From: Larix kaempferi
Lineage: Eukaryota; Streptophyta; Pinopsida; Pinales; Pinaceae
NCBI GenBank assembly: GCA_027924585.1
Contig: BSBM01000436.1
Span: 12,066,501 to 12,130,500, forward strand
DNA: 64,000 nt
Direction of reading: 5' to 3'
Under the pieces are notes generated by a model. The model did not search any database. It was not told the DNA's origin and saw only the letters and a list, made by a program, of their open reading frames with translations. The translations under genes were made by a program, and so were the position numbers. Below are positions 10,872 to 23,399 of the stretch, piece by piece. The stretch's first letter is position 1. Every line of letters begins with the position of its first letter.

Positions 10872-12506
10872 TGTAATACCCCAGTTTTGACCCTTATGAA
10901 ATATTGGCTTTTAATGTAAATATTGTATACATGCGATGTATGTTTACCCTACTGTGAAGCTCAAGGCCAAGGCCCCGCTAGTGTATGTTCCGATTTTATT
11001 TAGAATGGACAAGCATTTGATGTTTTGCTACCCATGTGTTATTAAGCCATGGAATATTGTAAATTGATGTAAATATTTAATATTGCAATAAAATACCAAA
11101 ATTGACTATGGGAGCAACGAATGAGAAGGAGCCATGTGTATTCCACTAGGGAGTGGTGAGGGGACATGGGGATGAATCATATGCTGCCAAATGTCATTGT
11201 GAGAATCCATTTGACTTTCCTTGATAACATTTATTTCTGTTGTAGGGAAGTTATTGAAGATTTCAGTCCATGGTTTCAATGGAGCATGGGCAGCCCAGAA
11301 ATTCGTATGGCAGAGTATGGGCTCTGTTTTCTTGTACCGCAAGTCACTCTACCTCATGGGGAGGGGTTCTTCCTCATCCCCATTCCATGGTTGAACAACC
11401 CAACATCAATTTTCATCCAAAAACGAATTGCCAGCAGTGAGAAAAACCAGAAATCGCAACTTTGCAAGAACCCACGTTTTGAAGAGCCAAAAACGCCCAG
11501 ATTTGATATTTGACAGTAAAATCCAATGGGGGATCCATAGATATGAACCTTGGGGCGAATTTGAGAGTATTAGATACCCTGAAATCCATTGGGAAACCTA
11601 GTTTTTATAGCCCAGAAAACTAGTCACGGGATTGAGTTATTTTAATGAACAGAATTGTGAGAAATCCAATTGTGAATGACTGAGCAGAGGTCGGGTTTGC
11701 TTGATAAACCCAATGAAGGCTAGAATCTCAAGGAATTAGCAACTGGACCTTTCTATGCCCACCCTGAAGAGCACTGGAGGGAACGGACGCCTGAGGGACT
11801 GTGCAGCAAAGAAGGGGACCTTCCTTGTGTTGGGTGTGATAGGTATTGTGGGTGCCATAATTGTTGACTTTAATTGAGATGCCCATAGCTCTGTGGATGA
11901 GCTCACTGGCTTAGCATTTCCCTCCTTTTTCTTGTATGCTTGATAAACCCAACTGTGTGTTGGCTTAGCATAGTTGTTGAGTGAAAACCATGGTTGTGAG
12001 CGAGCCCATCTGATTCCTCCTTAGTGGATACACCACCCAGCTCGGGGGTGATCTCTCAGTTGAAAGAATATAGGTTGAACAGAGATCTATGGTTGGGTGG
12101 AACGTTGCTCTCACATAGGAATTTGTTTGGACAACTTCATCTCAAAGATAAGTGTTCTCTGTGTTTTAAATTATATGCATTTTGTGTTATGTAATGTGTT
12201 AATTCGGAATGGTAGTTATTCATGTTAATGGAATTGATATGAAGTCTGTGCATAGCATTGGAATGGAATTGAATCCCTGGGTGTTGAATCATCATATGCC
12301 TATGTTAGATATGAGGATGCATTATTGTTTGTGTGCTTGCAAATATGTTTATTTCCGCTGTGTTTATATTGAGTACGAATCTGCACAAAAAAGATTTTAA
12401 TTGTTATGAATTAATGAGTAATATATGGGGCTGAGATTGTCAAATAAGCCCGATAAGTTGGTCATGTTTCCTTCCTTGCACCGGATCAATGGAAAGGGAC
12501 ATTACA
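10872..12506 (+). repeat. 5' LTR of G1
   Basis: It begins TGTAATACCCCAG and ends GGACATTACA, and aligns along its length with 20150-21786. In the first ~180 bp I count about eight differences between the two. About 86 bp from the start is the box AAGCTCAAGGCCAAGGCCCC, shared with other LTRs in this window. An open frame of 115 codons at 11166-11513 also occurs, with changes, in the 3' LTR; it has no recognisable domain. Confidence 0.93.
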
Positions 12507-12509
12507 AAG

Positions 12510-12523
12510 TGGTATCAGAGCCC
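12510..12523 (+). other. Primer-binding site of G1 (initiator Met tRNA)
   Basis: TGGTATCAGAGCCC lies three bases after the LTR end. It matches the usual complement of the plant initiator Met tRNA 3' end. The same three-base spacing is seen in the other two chromovirus-type elements here (28883 and 58915). Confidence 0.9.
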
Positions 12524-12676
12524 ATGTTGCAACACTGAGGTTGCTTGGGCCAAACACTGAGTTACAGGTAGATAACATAACCTTTTAACACAGTATTGGA
12601 GAAGTTTGGGGCGTCATTTTGAGATGGAAAAATGGCAGGATCAGAGTTCTCAAATGTGGCAGAGGATCACACCATT

Positions 12677-13226
12677 GCATAGATCTCTCCAACATATTTC
12701 CAATGATACCAGACTCGTCCCATTTGGCTAAGGGACGAAGGAGTTATGAACCCTGGAGGTTGCAGGGCCGGAGGCATTCCAGGGTTGCAGATTTCGGGTT
12801 TCGGGAACGCAATTTTCCCAAAAATTACGTATTGGATTTCCGAAATCCCGAACCCGCAGTTTCAGGTTTCGGGTTTCGGATTGCGGGTTGCGAGATGGTT
12901 ACATCCCCGTGACTGCGACTTGACCTTCTGAACCTGCAGTTTCGGGTTTCAGGTTGCAAGTTGCGAGATGGTTACATCCCCGTGACTGCGACTTGACCTT
13001 CCGAACCTGCAGTTTCGGGTTTCGGGTTGCGGGATGGTTACATCCCCATGACCGCGAATTGACCTTCCGAACCCGCAGTTTTAGGTTTCAGGTTGCGGGT
13101 TGAGGGTTGCGGGATGGTCACATTCCCGTGACCACGACTTGACTTTCCGCACCCGCAATTTCAGGTTGCGGGATGCGGGTTGCGGGCTGCGGGCTATGTG
13201 TCGCGGGATAAAAAAAAAAAAAAAAA
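12677..13226 (+). repeat. GC-rich degenerate tandem array in the G1 leader
   Basis: After a segment beginning GCATAGATCTCTCCAACAT, the sequence becomes an array built from GGGTTTCGGGTTGCGGG-like words. The larger unit contains 'GATGGTTACATCCCCGTGAC' and recurs at about 12891, 12964, 13030 and 13110, a period of 66 to 80 bp. The array ends in a run of about 17 A at 13210-13226. The lead-in segment and the style of array recur at 57814-58770, inside the LTR of element G3. No coding role is likely. Confidence 0.8.
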
Positions 13227-13791
13227 AGTATAGAGTCCGAAAAGAGATCCGCAAGTTGCTGAGTGTTCCTTTTTATATGGGATAACTTCGCCCGGTAGAA
13301 AAAATTTTGTGATTCTTCATATATTTTCTTCCACAGGTGGTTGAAGTTGGCATCCCAGACCAAAATACAACTGTGTAAAAATGTGCAGAATTGTGGTGAA
13401 AGTTGTCATTTTTGAAGTAATGTAGTTTCCACACGCGAAGTCAGAATGGAGCATGAGGATAGGCATTGGAAAGCTTTTCCAGCAAGGAATAATGGTGTAT
13501 GACTAGAATTTGAATGAGGTTTTCATACCCCATAGATATTTAGAGCAAAAAGTGCCAGTGACTGTTTTGTCAAATTGTTGACAATATGGGCAATTTCCAA
13601 AATTGCATGAATGGAAAAAGAAATAAATGCATAACAGCTATGTGAATTATTCCATGAGTTGATTATGTTAAATATTGATTGTCGTATATTTCTATATGCA
13701 TCCTTATGATGTCTAACAAATATTTTCATAATGCACAGTGATTGCAGCTCATAAGATTTAATAATTGTAGCAGAGGCAGCCTATAGGAAAA

Positions 13792-15090
13792 TGGTGACCA
13801 TAAATGATGCTCAGGATCCTTATGATCATGAATAAGATGTTCTAGGAGAGAATGTGCATGAATAGAATGCTGAGACTAAATATAATGGGAGAAGGGAGCA
13901 GATACTTCCTCAGAATTTGGTTGAAACCATGGTGAGCTTCAATGAAAGGTTGATGAAGGCTTAAGAAGAACAAAACCAACTCAATGCTGCTATTTTGCAA
14001 AGCCTAATTGATATGCAGCAAAAGATAAACCTTGGGTCCAACCCAAGTCATGTAGGTGAAGAAGGAAGAGATGGAGAGAGTCGTTCTAGAGGTCATTCAA
14101 AGAAGAAGACTCCAAGCCCAAGGAAGACCTCGGTGAACAAGAAGCATGGAACACCTTCCTTTAGATCTTCTTCTAGCAAATCGTGTGACTCCAGAGGTTC
14201 TCAAAGAAGTCCAAGGCATGTGCCTAAGATATTTGATGAAAGAAAAAAGTTCAAGGACATCCCACAGGGAGAATTCAAGAAGGAAAGGCCTCCCACATTT
14301 GATGGAGAGGAAAAGACTGGCCAAGAGGTAGAGGCATGGCTTCTTGGATTGAAGAAATATTTCAAAATTCAAGACTACTCAGGAAATGAAAAAGCCAGAA
14401 TTGCCATTTACAATCTAAATGGAAGAGCTTCCATTTGGTGGGACAATCTCTTGCAAGTGAAAGGAAGATCAGTTGGGAGAAATTTAAGAAGTACTTCAAG
14501 GAAAAATACCTTTCTGCTAGGTATTATGATAGTAAGAGAAAAGAGTTCAATGAACTCAGCTTGGGACATACATCTATGAAAGAGCATGTCCATAAATTTT
14601 TGGAATTGTTGAAGAATGTGGACTATATCAAAGATGAGAGGATAAAAATCCAGTGCTTCCTTGGAAGTCTACCCCAAAGTTTGAAAGATAGAATTGAGTT
14701 TGTTAATCCACCAAGTCTTGATGAGGCCATTAGAATGAAAATGCATTGCTATGAGTAGAGTAAGGGAAAATCGAAGGCTAAACCAGCATGGACAGGAAAA
14801 CCAAGAGGGAGGTCTGACCAAAAGAACAGTGGCTTCAAGCCACCATTCAAAAGTCATCCTAGAACCTTTCCACAGGGGCAGCAAGCAAGGAGTGGATTCA
14901 AGCCAGCAGTAGCAGCAGATAAACCATCAAAAGGGCCACTTCAGTATTGGGAATGTGGAGAAAATCACATGCTAAAGGATTGTCCGCATCAGAAAGGGAA
15001 TCCCCGTAACTTACACAACTTAAAGGGAGCAGCTACAGTGGAGGACATGGAAAGAGAAACGCATCGAATATATGCAGTGTTGGAGAATCA
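13792..15090 (+). pseudogene. G1 gag: core plus CCHC knuckle, frameshifted
   Basis: The likely start is ATG 13792 (MVTINDAQDPYDHE followed by a stop). In-frame stops also interrupt the first ~200 bp. The core reads RPPTFDGEEKTGQEVEAWLL, then ASIWWDNLLQVK, where a frameshift near 14450 moves the frame to KFKKYFKEKYLS and HVHKFLELLKNVDY. A basic, Gly/Lys-rich stretch follows, then the knuckle YWECGENHMLKDC near 14945, whose first Cys has become Tyr. This is the particle-forming protein of the element. Stops at about 14758 and elsewhere make it non-functional. Confidence 0.85.
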
Positions 15091-15093
15091 TCA

Positions 15094-15435
15094 GTGGTGG
15101 AAGTTGAAGGTAAGATTGCTAAGCAATCTATTTTTGTTTTGATTGATCCAGGATCTACTCATAGTTATGTTTCTCCAAAAGTGGTTGAAGGTTGTTCTCT
15201 TAGAAAAATGAAGCACAATAATTCTTGGTTAGTTAAATTAGCCACAGAGACCAAGAGAAAAGCTAGTGAAGTAGTGGTGGAGTGGGCCATAGAATTGAAT
15301 GGACTCCACACACATGCAAATTCAAATATACTACCATTAGGCTCTTATGATGCCTTAATTGGCATGGTTTGGTTAGAAAACCATAGAGCCAAGTTGGATT
15401 GTTATGAGAAAGCACTTGAGTGCATTGATGAATAG
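15094..15435 (+). pseudogene. G1 protease
   Basis: The retropepsin-like domain reads SIFVLIDPGSTHSYVSPKVV, with hydrophobic-hydrophobic-D-x-G-S at the active site. The second residue is Pro (DPG) where the family has Ser or Thr. It ends in a stop after ALECIDE, just before the spacer leading to RT. A frame change separates it from gag. Confidence 0.85.
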
Positions 15436-15447
15436 GGAAAACCAAGA

Positions 15448-16960
15448 ATGGTAAGAGGAATTCCCAAGCAAGTTTCTGTAAGACAAATTTCAACCTTACA
15501 GTTGAAAAAGTTCTATAAGAAAGATTGTCAATTATATGCAATCCATATATCAGATTCATTAGAAGAGAAAGGTACAATGATAGAAGACCTTCCATTGTTA
15601 CAAGAATTCCAAGATGTATTTCCAGATGAAGTGCCAAGACTACCACCAAAGAGAGATATTGATTTTACCATCGATCTTGTTGCAGGGGCAGCGCCGAATT
15701 CCAAAGCTCCTTATAGAATGAGCACACCGGAATTGGTAGAGTTAAAGATGCAGCTACAAGAGTTAATGGAAAAAAGCTATATTAGGCCAAGTGTGTCTCC
15801 TTGGGGAGCACCGGTGTTATTTGTCAAGAAGAAAGATGGGACTTTAAGGCTGTGTATTGATTACAAGCAGCTCAATAAAGTGACAGTCAAGAACAAGTAT
15901 CCATTGCCAAGAATTGATGACTTGTTTGATCAAATGAAGGAAGCCAAGGTGTTTTCAAAGATTGACTTGAGGTTTGGGTACCATCAAGTTACAATTAAAG
16001 AAGAATACATTCACAAGATGGCTTTCAGAACCAAATATGGTCATTATGAGTTCACTGTGGTGCCATTTGGTCTTACCAATGCACCTGCTACATTCATGTG
16101 TCTCATGAATAGTGTGTTCAGCAAATATTTGGATAAGTTTGTGATTGTGTTCTTGGATGATTCTCGTCTATTCAAGGAATGAAGAAGAACATGAGGAGCA
16201 TCTAAGAATGGTGTTGCAAGTCCTTAGAGAACATCAACTGTATGCCAAGTTAAGCAAGTGTGAGTTTTACCAAAAGAAGGTGCAATACTTGGGTCATATC
16301 ATTTCTGAAGAAGGAATTGCAGTTGATCCAGAAAAGATTAATGTCATCATGGATTGGTCTACTCCAAAGAATGTTTCAGATGTTAGATCTTTTATGGGTC
16401 TTGCTAGTTACTACAGAAGGTTTATTGAAGGCTTCTCCAAGATAGCTTACCCAATCACTTCATTGCAGAAGAAGAATATCAAGTTTACATGGTCTGAAAA
16501 GTGTGAGAAGAGCTTTCAATGGTTAAAGGAGCTACTTACCAACGCTCCTATTTTGAAGATAGCGTATCCAAAAAAGGATTTTGTAGTGTGCACAGATGCT
16601 TGCATTGAAGGGCTAGGTGGAGTGCTCATGCAAGAAGGAGTTGTGATTTGTTATGAGTCAAGGAAGTTAAAAGAACATGAGAAGAATTATGCCACATGAT
16701 TTAGAATTAGCAGCCATAGTACATGCTCTCAAGATGTGGAGACATTATTTGATGGGAAGAAGATTCGAGCTTAGAACAGACCACATGAGCTTGAAGTATT
16801 TGTTTGACCAACCAAACTTGAATGCTAGGAAAGCTAGATGGATGGAATTCCTTTGTGAATTTGATTTTGAAATTAAGCATGTAAAAGGGAAAGAAAATAA
16901 GGTTGCAGATGCTCTTAGTAGAAAATTTCATGTTGCAGTATTAAGTGTGTGTAAATCAGA
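15448..16960 (+). pseudogene. G1 reverse transcriptase and RNase H
   Basis: From about 15600 the text is classic gypsy [78 protein letters not shown] and the catalytic IVFLDD at about 16150. Immediately after FLDD there is a frameshift, and RT continues in another frame ([43 protein letters not shown]). RNase H begins near 16570 ([15 protein letters not shown]), shifts frame again near 16698 after EKNYAT, and ends with GKENKVADALSRK. These are lesions typical of an old copy; the catalytic residues themselves are largely still readable. Confidence 0.93.
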
Positions 16961-17389
16961 TTTGAAGACAAGAGTTCTTGAAGCCCAGAATAATGATGAA
17001 ACTTGCCCTCAAATTAAAGAGAAGTTGCAGCAGGGTAATGTAGATGAAAAGTGTACGGGACATCAGCTTGGTGAAGATGATATCCTCATCTATAAAGATA
17101 AACTGTACATTCCAGATAGTGAAGATTTGAAGAAGCTAGTGATGGATGAAATACATCAAATGCCATATTCTGGACACCCGAGATATCATAAAACTATAAC
17201 AGTAGCAAGAAAGCAATACTTTTGGCATGGTATGAAGAAGGACATAGCTGAGTACATTGCTAGGTGTCAGAAGTGCCAACAAGTCAAGGCGGAGCACCAA
17301 CATCCAGCAAGATTGTTGTAGCCCTTACCCATTCCGGAGTGGAAGTGGGAAGTGATCTCTATGGATTTTATAACAGGTATGTCCATGGC
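16961..17389 (+). pseudogene. G1 integrase, N-terminal part
   Basis: It contains the zinc-binding HHCC region: MPYSGHPRYHKTI, YFWHGMKKDI and RCQKCQQVKAEH near 17265. A stop follows PARLL at about 17320; then [21 protein letters not shown] leads into the catalytic core. At 17389 the frame is broken by an antisense solo LTR, and integrase resumes at 19108. Confidence 0.9.
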
Positions 17390-19107
17390 TGTCACGTCCC
17401 CTCCCATTCGATTAGATAGATGGAGAGGATCGTGAGGTTAAATCGGGCATCCAGCCCCATACATTATAAACAAACATTCAAATTTAATTGAAAATATACA
17501 TGTGAAAGTGCATAACAGACGTGATGCTGAACTGGGCGTCTAGCCCCATGAAACTTTCAACCATAAACATTCACAGAATATAACAGAGACATATGGAAAT
17601 GTTATGATTTTAAGAAAATCACAGCAGAAGTAAATTCATTTAACACATCCACCTACATTCATGATATTCATCAAATGATAATTGCAAATTTAACACAGGA
17701 GAATACTTATCTTATGCGAAAGTAGTCTCACGCAACTGGCTATGCAACTGCAACGTTCCACCCAACCGTAGGCCAGTGTGCTCCTCAATCTCTCAGCACC
17801 ACTGCCACCCCCGAGCTGGGCATGATCTCTACAAGGAACCAGGGAACAGTAGACTCACACATAGCCAAGCATACACCCAAAATGAGCCAAGCCAATCTAC
17901 AATTGGGTTTATCAGGCTGCTAGGAGATGGAAAGGAAGAGTTGCTAAGCTAGTGAGCTCCATCATAGAGCCAGGGATAACCTTGCAAGATCTATCTGGCT
18001 TGGCACCCACAATACCTACACACCCAGCACAAGGAAGTATTCTTTTCTCTGCTATACAGTCCCTCAAGCCACACCTTCCCTATCTAGTGCTCTCAGGGTA
18101 TGCATAGAAGAGTAACCAAAGCCCTCTTGATCTTCTTGAGAGGTTGTCTCCCCCACTAGGTTTATCAAGCTACCTCTGTCCACTACCACTCCAAAACTTC
18201 AATTCACAGGTTCAAACCAAAATGAGGATGCACACAACAGCAGAACACAATTATGGGGCAGGAATAAATGTTTTACAGTGAGGTGCATGAGATGGGGTTT
18301 TCAGCTAACTCAGAAAAACGTGGGAACCCATAAAAACGAAATGGGAAGTTGGTGAACAACCCAGGAATCCCAATCCGTTCTTAGAAAAACGTCCCTGGAC
18401 ATTCAGGGGCAAAAATGACCTCCATACTGTCCCCAAAACGTGGCCCTTCTCTCCCAGGCTACTGCATATGCAAAAACGAACTCCCAGGCATGGAAAAATG
18501 CAGGATTTGGATGAAAAACGTGTAGGGAAAGACCCAGCTAGCTCCCACTGCGTGAATGAGTGAAGACTGACCATTCAGAATCGCTTTGGGCACCATTTCG
18601 TGGGTGTTTTCTTGCCCAACAAGCAAAAACATGAATTTTCAGGTTGATGGCTTGCCCATGCACGAAAATGGCTTGCCCATACTTCTTCATTTCCAATGCA
18701 TTAACTGCCTTAACCAATTTCTTGGAAGAATTAAATGATTGGGTGAATGAAACAAAATGGGTAGTTGGTAGTTTATGGGTTTCCCCATTGACACATGTAT
18801 TAATACCATTGGCTCAAAGGTTTGAATAATTTCCCTCCCTTTTCCTTGTAGAATCATGCCCCATCTCTTTTGTTGCATTGCATAGCCGGTTGTGGGTTTT
18901 TCATCAAAATTCGTATTTACATGATGTTTCATTTACATCGTGCCCATCTAGCACAAGAACCATAGGCATCTATTTCTTAATTGCCGATACATAAAACGCT
19001 AAATCAATGGTGGGGCCTTGGCCTTGAGCTCCTCACCATGATTGAATTACCATATTTACATCATTTACAATTTAATACAAAAAGGGGGTCAAAATGGGGA
19101 TGTGACA
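17390..19107 (-). mobile_element. Solo LTR of a related gypsy family, antisense within G1 integrase
   Basis: Read on the minus strand it starts TGTCACATCCCCATTTTGAC and ends GGGGACGTGACA. The pentamer ATGGC is present at 17385-17389 and 19108-19112, a perfect target duplication. Deleting the 1718 bp and one pentamer restores integrase (FITGMSMAVKKHDS). About 75 bp from its start it has the box GAGCTCAAGGCCAAGGCCCC found in G1 and G3 LTRs, so it belongs to the same broad group. No interior or second LTR is present, consistent with recombination between the LTRs of a full element. Confidence 0.92.
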
Positions 19108-20120
19108 ATGGCAGTGAAGAAGCATGATTCAATCATGGTTGTGGTGGACAAGCTATCAAAGGTAGCTCACTTTATTCCAGTCAAGTCCACTCACAAGGGT
19201 AATGACATTGCAAATATTTTCTTGAGAGAAATATTCAAATTGCATGGATTGCTCAAGGCAATAATTTCTAATCGTGATACAAAGTTCACTTCCAATTTCT
19301 AGAAGGGATTATTTCAGGAATTGGGAACTAGATTGAATTTCAGTATAGCATATCATCCTCAAACAGATGGCCAAACCGAGAGGGTGAATCGGGTTCTTGA
19401 AGGCATGCTGAGAATGTATGTGATGGATAAACCATCCAAGTGGAAAAATTACCTACACTTGGTAGAATTTGCATACAATAATGGACAACATGCATCATTG
19501 GAAATGAGTCCATTTGAAGCATTATATGGCAAAGGATGCAGGACTCCAGTGAATTGGGATAGTCTGGTGAACAGGGTAGTGCTTGGTCCAGAGATGATCA
19601 AGGAAATGGAACAGGAGGTTGCCAAGATCAGGAAGAATTTAAAGGCAGCTCAGGATAGGCAGAAGAGTTATGCAAATTTGAAAAGAGTGCATAAGGAATT
19701 TCAGATTGGGGATCATGTTTATTTGAGAGTGAAACCAAGGAAAAGTTCTCTCAAGTTGGGGAGTTGTGCCAAGTTGTCACCGAGATATTGTGGGACATTT
19801 GAAGTCCTAGATAGGATAGGGCCAGTTGCATTTCCTGCTAACATAAGAGCTCATAATGTTTTCCATGTATCTTTGCTTAAGAAGTATGTACATGATCATA
19901 ATCATATGATTGATTGGAATGTGATACAGGTGGAACCCGAAGGAGAGTTCCAAGTAGAGCTTATGTGTATCCTCAACAAGAAGGTCACTTTGCTCCGGAT
20001 CAGAGCCATCAGGCAGGTAAAGGTCTAATGGGAGCACCTTAGTCTTGATGAGGCTACATGGGAGCTGGAGGATTCCATGAGAGAGGCATTCCCATTTTTG
20101 TTCAGTTTTGAGAACACCAA
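19108..20120 (+). pseudogene. G1 integrase core, C-terminal domain and chromodomain
   Basis: The core continues SIMVVVDKLSKVAHFIPVKS, FKLHGLLKAIISNRDTKFTS, then a stop where Trp is usual. It goes on with FSIAYHPQTDGQTERVNRVL, where the last catalytic Glu is present. The Asp expected in SDRD is Asn (SNRD). The C-terminal part has DRQKSYANLKR and FQIGDHVYLRVKPRKSSLKL. From about 19930 a chromodomain-like end reads CILNKKVTLLRIRAIRQVKV, a stop, then WEHLSLDEATWELEDSM. Chromodomains of such elements are thought to steer insertion to heterochromatin. The copy is inactive. Confidence 0.92.
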
Positions 20121-20133
20121 GGACGGTGTTGTT

Positions 20134-20149
20134 CTAAGGGGGAGGGGAA
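20134..20149 (+). other. Polypurine tract of G1
   Basis: A purine run (AAGGGGGAGGGGAA) directly abuts the 3' LTR start TGTAATACC. This is the plus-strand priming site used in reverse transcription. Confidence 0.85.
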
Positions 20150-21786
20150 TGTAATACCCCAATTTTGACCCTTATGAAATATTGGCTTTTAATGTAAATA
20201 TTGTATACATGCGATGTATGTTTCCCCTAGTGTGGAGCTCAAGGCCAAGGCCCCGCTAGTGTATGTTCGGATTTTATTTAGAATGGACAAGCATTTGATA
20301 TTTTTCTACCCATGTGCTATTAAGCCATGGAATATTGTAAATTGATATAAATATTTAATATTGCAATAAAATACCAAAACTGGCTATGGGAGCAACGAAT
20401 GAGAAGGGGCCATGTGTATTCCACTAGGGAGTGGTGAGGGGGGTGTGGGGATGAACCATATGCTGTCAAATGTCATTGTGAGAACCCATTTGACTTTCCT
20501 TGATGACATATATTTCTGTTGTAGGGAATTTGTTGAATATTTTAGTCCATGTCTTCAATGGAGCATGGGCAGCCCAGAAATTCATATGGCAGAGTATGGG
20601 CTCTATTTTCTTGTACCACAAGTCACTCTACCTCATGGGGAGGGGTTATTCCTCATCCCCATTCCATGGTTGAACAGCCCAGCATCAATTGTCATCCAAA
20701 AACGAATTGTCAGTAATGAGAAAAACCAGAAATCGCAACTTTGCAAGAACCCATGTTTTGAAGAGCCAAAAACGCCCAGATTTGATATTTGACAATAAAA
20801 TCCAATGGGGGATCCATAGATAAGAACCTTGGGGCGAATTTGAGAGTATTAGATACCCCGAAATCCATTGGGAAACCCAGTTTTTATAGCCCAAAAAATC
20901 AGTGGTGGGATTGAGTTATTTTGATGAATAGAATTATGAGAAATCCAATTGTGAATGACTGAGCAGAGGTCGGGTTTGCTTGATAAACCCAGTGAAGGAT
21001 AGAATCTCAAGGAATTAGCAGCTGGACCTTTCTGTGCCCACCCTGAAGAGCACTGGAGGGAAGGGATGCCTGAGGAACTGTGCAGCGGAGAAGGGGACCT
21101 TCCTTGTGTTGGGTGTGGTAGATATTATGGGTGCCATAACTGTTGAGTTTAATTGAGATGCATGTAGCTCTGTGGATGAGCTCATTGGCTTAGCATTTCC
21201 CTCCTTTGTCTTGTTTGTTTGATAAACCCAACTGTGGGTTGGCTTAGCATAGTTGTTGAGTGAAAACCATGGATGTGAGCGAGCCCATCTAGTTCCTCCT
21301 TAGTGGATACACAACCCATCTCAGGGGTGATCTCTCAGCTGAAAGAATATAGGCTGGATAGAGATCTATGGTTGGGTGGAACGTTTCTCTCACATAGCCA
21401 TTTGTTTGGACAACTTCATCTCAAAGATAAGTGTTCTATGTGTTTTAAATTATATGCATTTTGTGTTATGTAATGTGTTAATTCGGAATGGTAGTTATTC
21501 ATGTTAATGGAATTGATATGAAGCCTGTGCATAGCATTGGAATGGAATTGAATCCATGGGTGTTGAATCATCATATGCATGTGTTAGATATGAGGATGCA
21601 TTACTGTTTGTGTGCTTACAAATATGTTTATTTCCGTTGTGTTTATATTGAGTATGAATCTGCACACAAAAGGATTTTAATTGTTATGAATTTATGAGTA
21701 ATATATGGGGCTGAGATTGTCAAATAAGCTCGGTAAGTTGGTCACTTTTCCTTCCTTGCACTGGATTGATGGAAGGGGACGTTACA
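20150..21786 (+). repeat. 3' LTR of G1
   Basis: It begins TGTAATACCCCAA and ends GGGACGTTACA, and is the partner of 10872-12506. The shared box GAGCTCAAGGCCAAGGCCCC is at 20235. An open stretch at 20412-20792 corresponds to the one in the 5' LTR. The pentamer CTTAC follows at 21787. Confidence 0.93.
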
Positions 21787-21791
21787 CTTAC

Positions 21792-23399
21792 GGGTAGTGT
21801 CCTTAGGTTTTGTTGGTTTAGCAACAGATTAGGCTTCTTTGGTTGTATAATTTCATGGATTGATGAGTTACTTTAAGAAGGAAATATGAAGGTGCCTTAA
21901 TGATCTTCTTGTTGAAAATATGAGAAATGATTATTCGGTTCAAGAAATTTCATGGAATTAAGTGAAGTCAAGAGTGAATATTTGTGTCAAGAGTAAAAGA
22001 AGAAATTAATGTGGATCCCCTAAGGGACTATATCAAAGTTTAGGTCGACAAATTGGCTCTAAAGTCCCTTGAAAGGAGTTGAATCAATTATGGTTATTGG
22101 ATGGTTCAATAAAAATTATTTAAACAATACACAACAAATGAAACAAGAGGTCTTGGTGAGTCTTGGCCCATAATTTTGTAAGATTTTTTTAAAACAAGAA
22201 AAATTAGTTTTTGTATTACAAATTTGTTGTGACCTCACTAGTCAACATAATAATACAAAAAGAGTAGGACTATCCCACAATCTATGATTAAGAATTTGTC
22301 CAAAAACTTTGAAATTAACTACAAAAAAAACATTTTTATCCTTTGAAGAGGATGTCCAAAAGATGTTACTAGTATAAAGTATGAAAAGGACACCTAAAAC
22401 CATACCTACTTTATGAAAAATGATAGAACTTGGGATGATTGAAAAACAAGCTTGTTGGGAGCTTCCTCTTATTCCATAGGTGAAGGTTTGGAATCCTAAT
22501 TCATGCCAACCATGTCCACATCTCTAGGCAGTTGATCAACAATTTCCTCCTCTTTAAAATCCCTAGTAAGTGAACCTATTGACATTTTGTAATTGGAGGT
22601 AGAAAACTAAGAGATCCTAGCCATATTGGAAACCATATGGCAAAACATATTACACTCAACCTCTAAATATTGAATTTGTCTCTTTTATCGTAGCAGTGGT
22701 CTCCATTAAAACTGCATACCCATTATTGTGAATTTCCTCATGAGCTTGAATTTTACCTATAATAGAGAAATGGAAGTCATTTTACTTAATATAAGGTCAT
22801 TCTACTTTCACAATACATGATGGATGTTGAGGATTTCATAGAATTGGAAACGCCTAGGATGGGTATGACTTCCCATACTATCCACTCCCTAGAGAAACCA
22901 AACAAAAAAATGGCTTCCAATTTCGTTCTTAATTCTAAGCACCTTTATCCAACTCTAAGACCCACTCAAAACTCCATACCAAATCAATATCAAAAAACAC
23001 ATAGAAACAATCTATAATTGCACAATTACGTGGAGAATCACTAAAACTCACCTCCACGTTTAACAAGGTTGAGCAGGGTTGATTCCTTATTTACACAAGA
23101 ATGATTGGTGGTTCCTTTAAATTGGAGGAGGACTAAAGGGTAGTGTTAAGAAGGAATGAGACATTAAATGTTGCATCCAAATTCCAACTGAAAGCGGGCC
23201 CTCTTAAACCAAGGCTCCAAGCAAACTAACAAAACTGGCAACCACTTTTCCATTAAACTTGACCAGTATCCCACGTGTGCTCAGATTTAGAACAAAAAAT
23301 AATCGAAGATGTCAAACCTCCATTAAAATCGAAGTGAGTGATGGTACAGGGGTTATGATGACCTTTGGTATTCATTCTCCCATATTAATTTAGTCTTAC
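21792..23399. other. No recognisable gene
   Basis: AT-rich sequence following the G1 insertion. Only short open frames are present, none with a family motif. I see no RNA gene or convincing repeat. Confidence 0.4.

Larger units (their letters stand above)
10872..21786 (+). mobile_element. Ty3/gypsy chromovirus 'G1', complete but degenerate
   Basis: Two LTRs of about 1.64 kb (10872-12506 and 20150-21786) flank an interior with primer site, gag, protease, RT, RNase H, integrase and a chromodomain, followed by a polypurine tract. Flanking pentamers are CTTAG (10867-10871) and CTTAC (21787-21791), a target duplication with one mismatch. Domain order (RT, RNase H, integrase last) is Ty3/gypsy. 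The chromodomain at the integrase C-terminus marks a chromovirus, and the long LTRs suggest the Tekay/Del group (inference). Coding regions contain several frameshifts and stops, and integrase is split by a solo LTR, so the element is not autonomous. Confidence 0.92.

Noticed and set aside
11166-11513. 115-codon frame in the G1 LTR, also present in the 3' LTR and, loosely, in G3
   Set aside because: The similarity follows nucleotide homology of the LTRs; no domain is recognisable and third-position bias is not evident, so I do not call it a gene.
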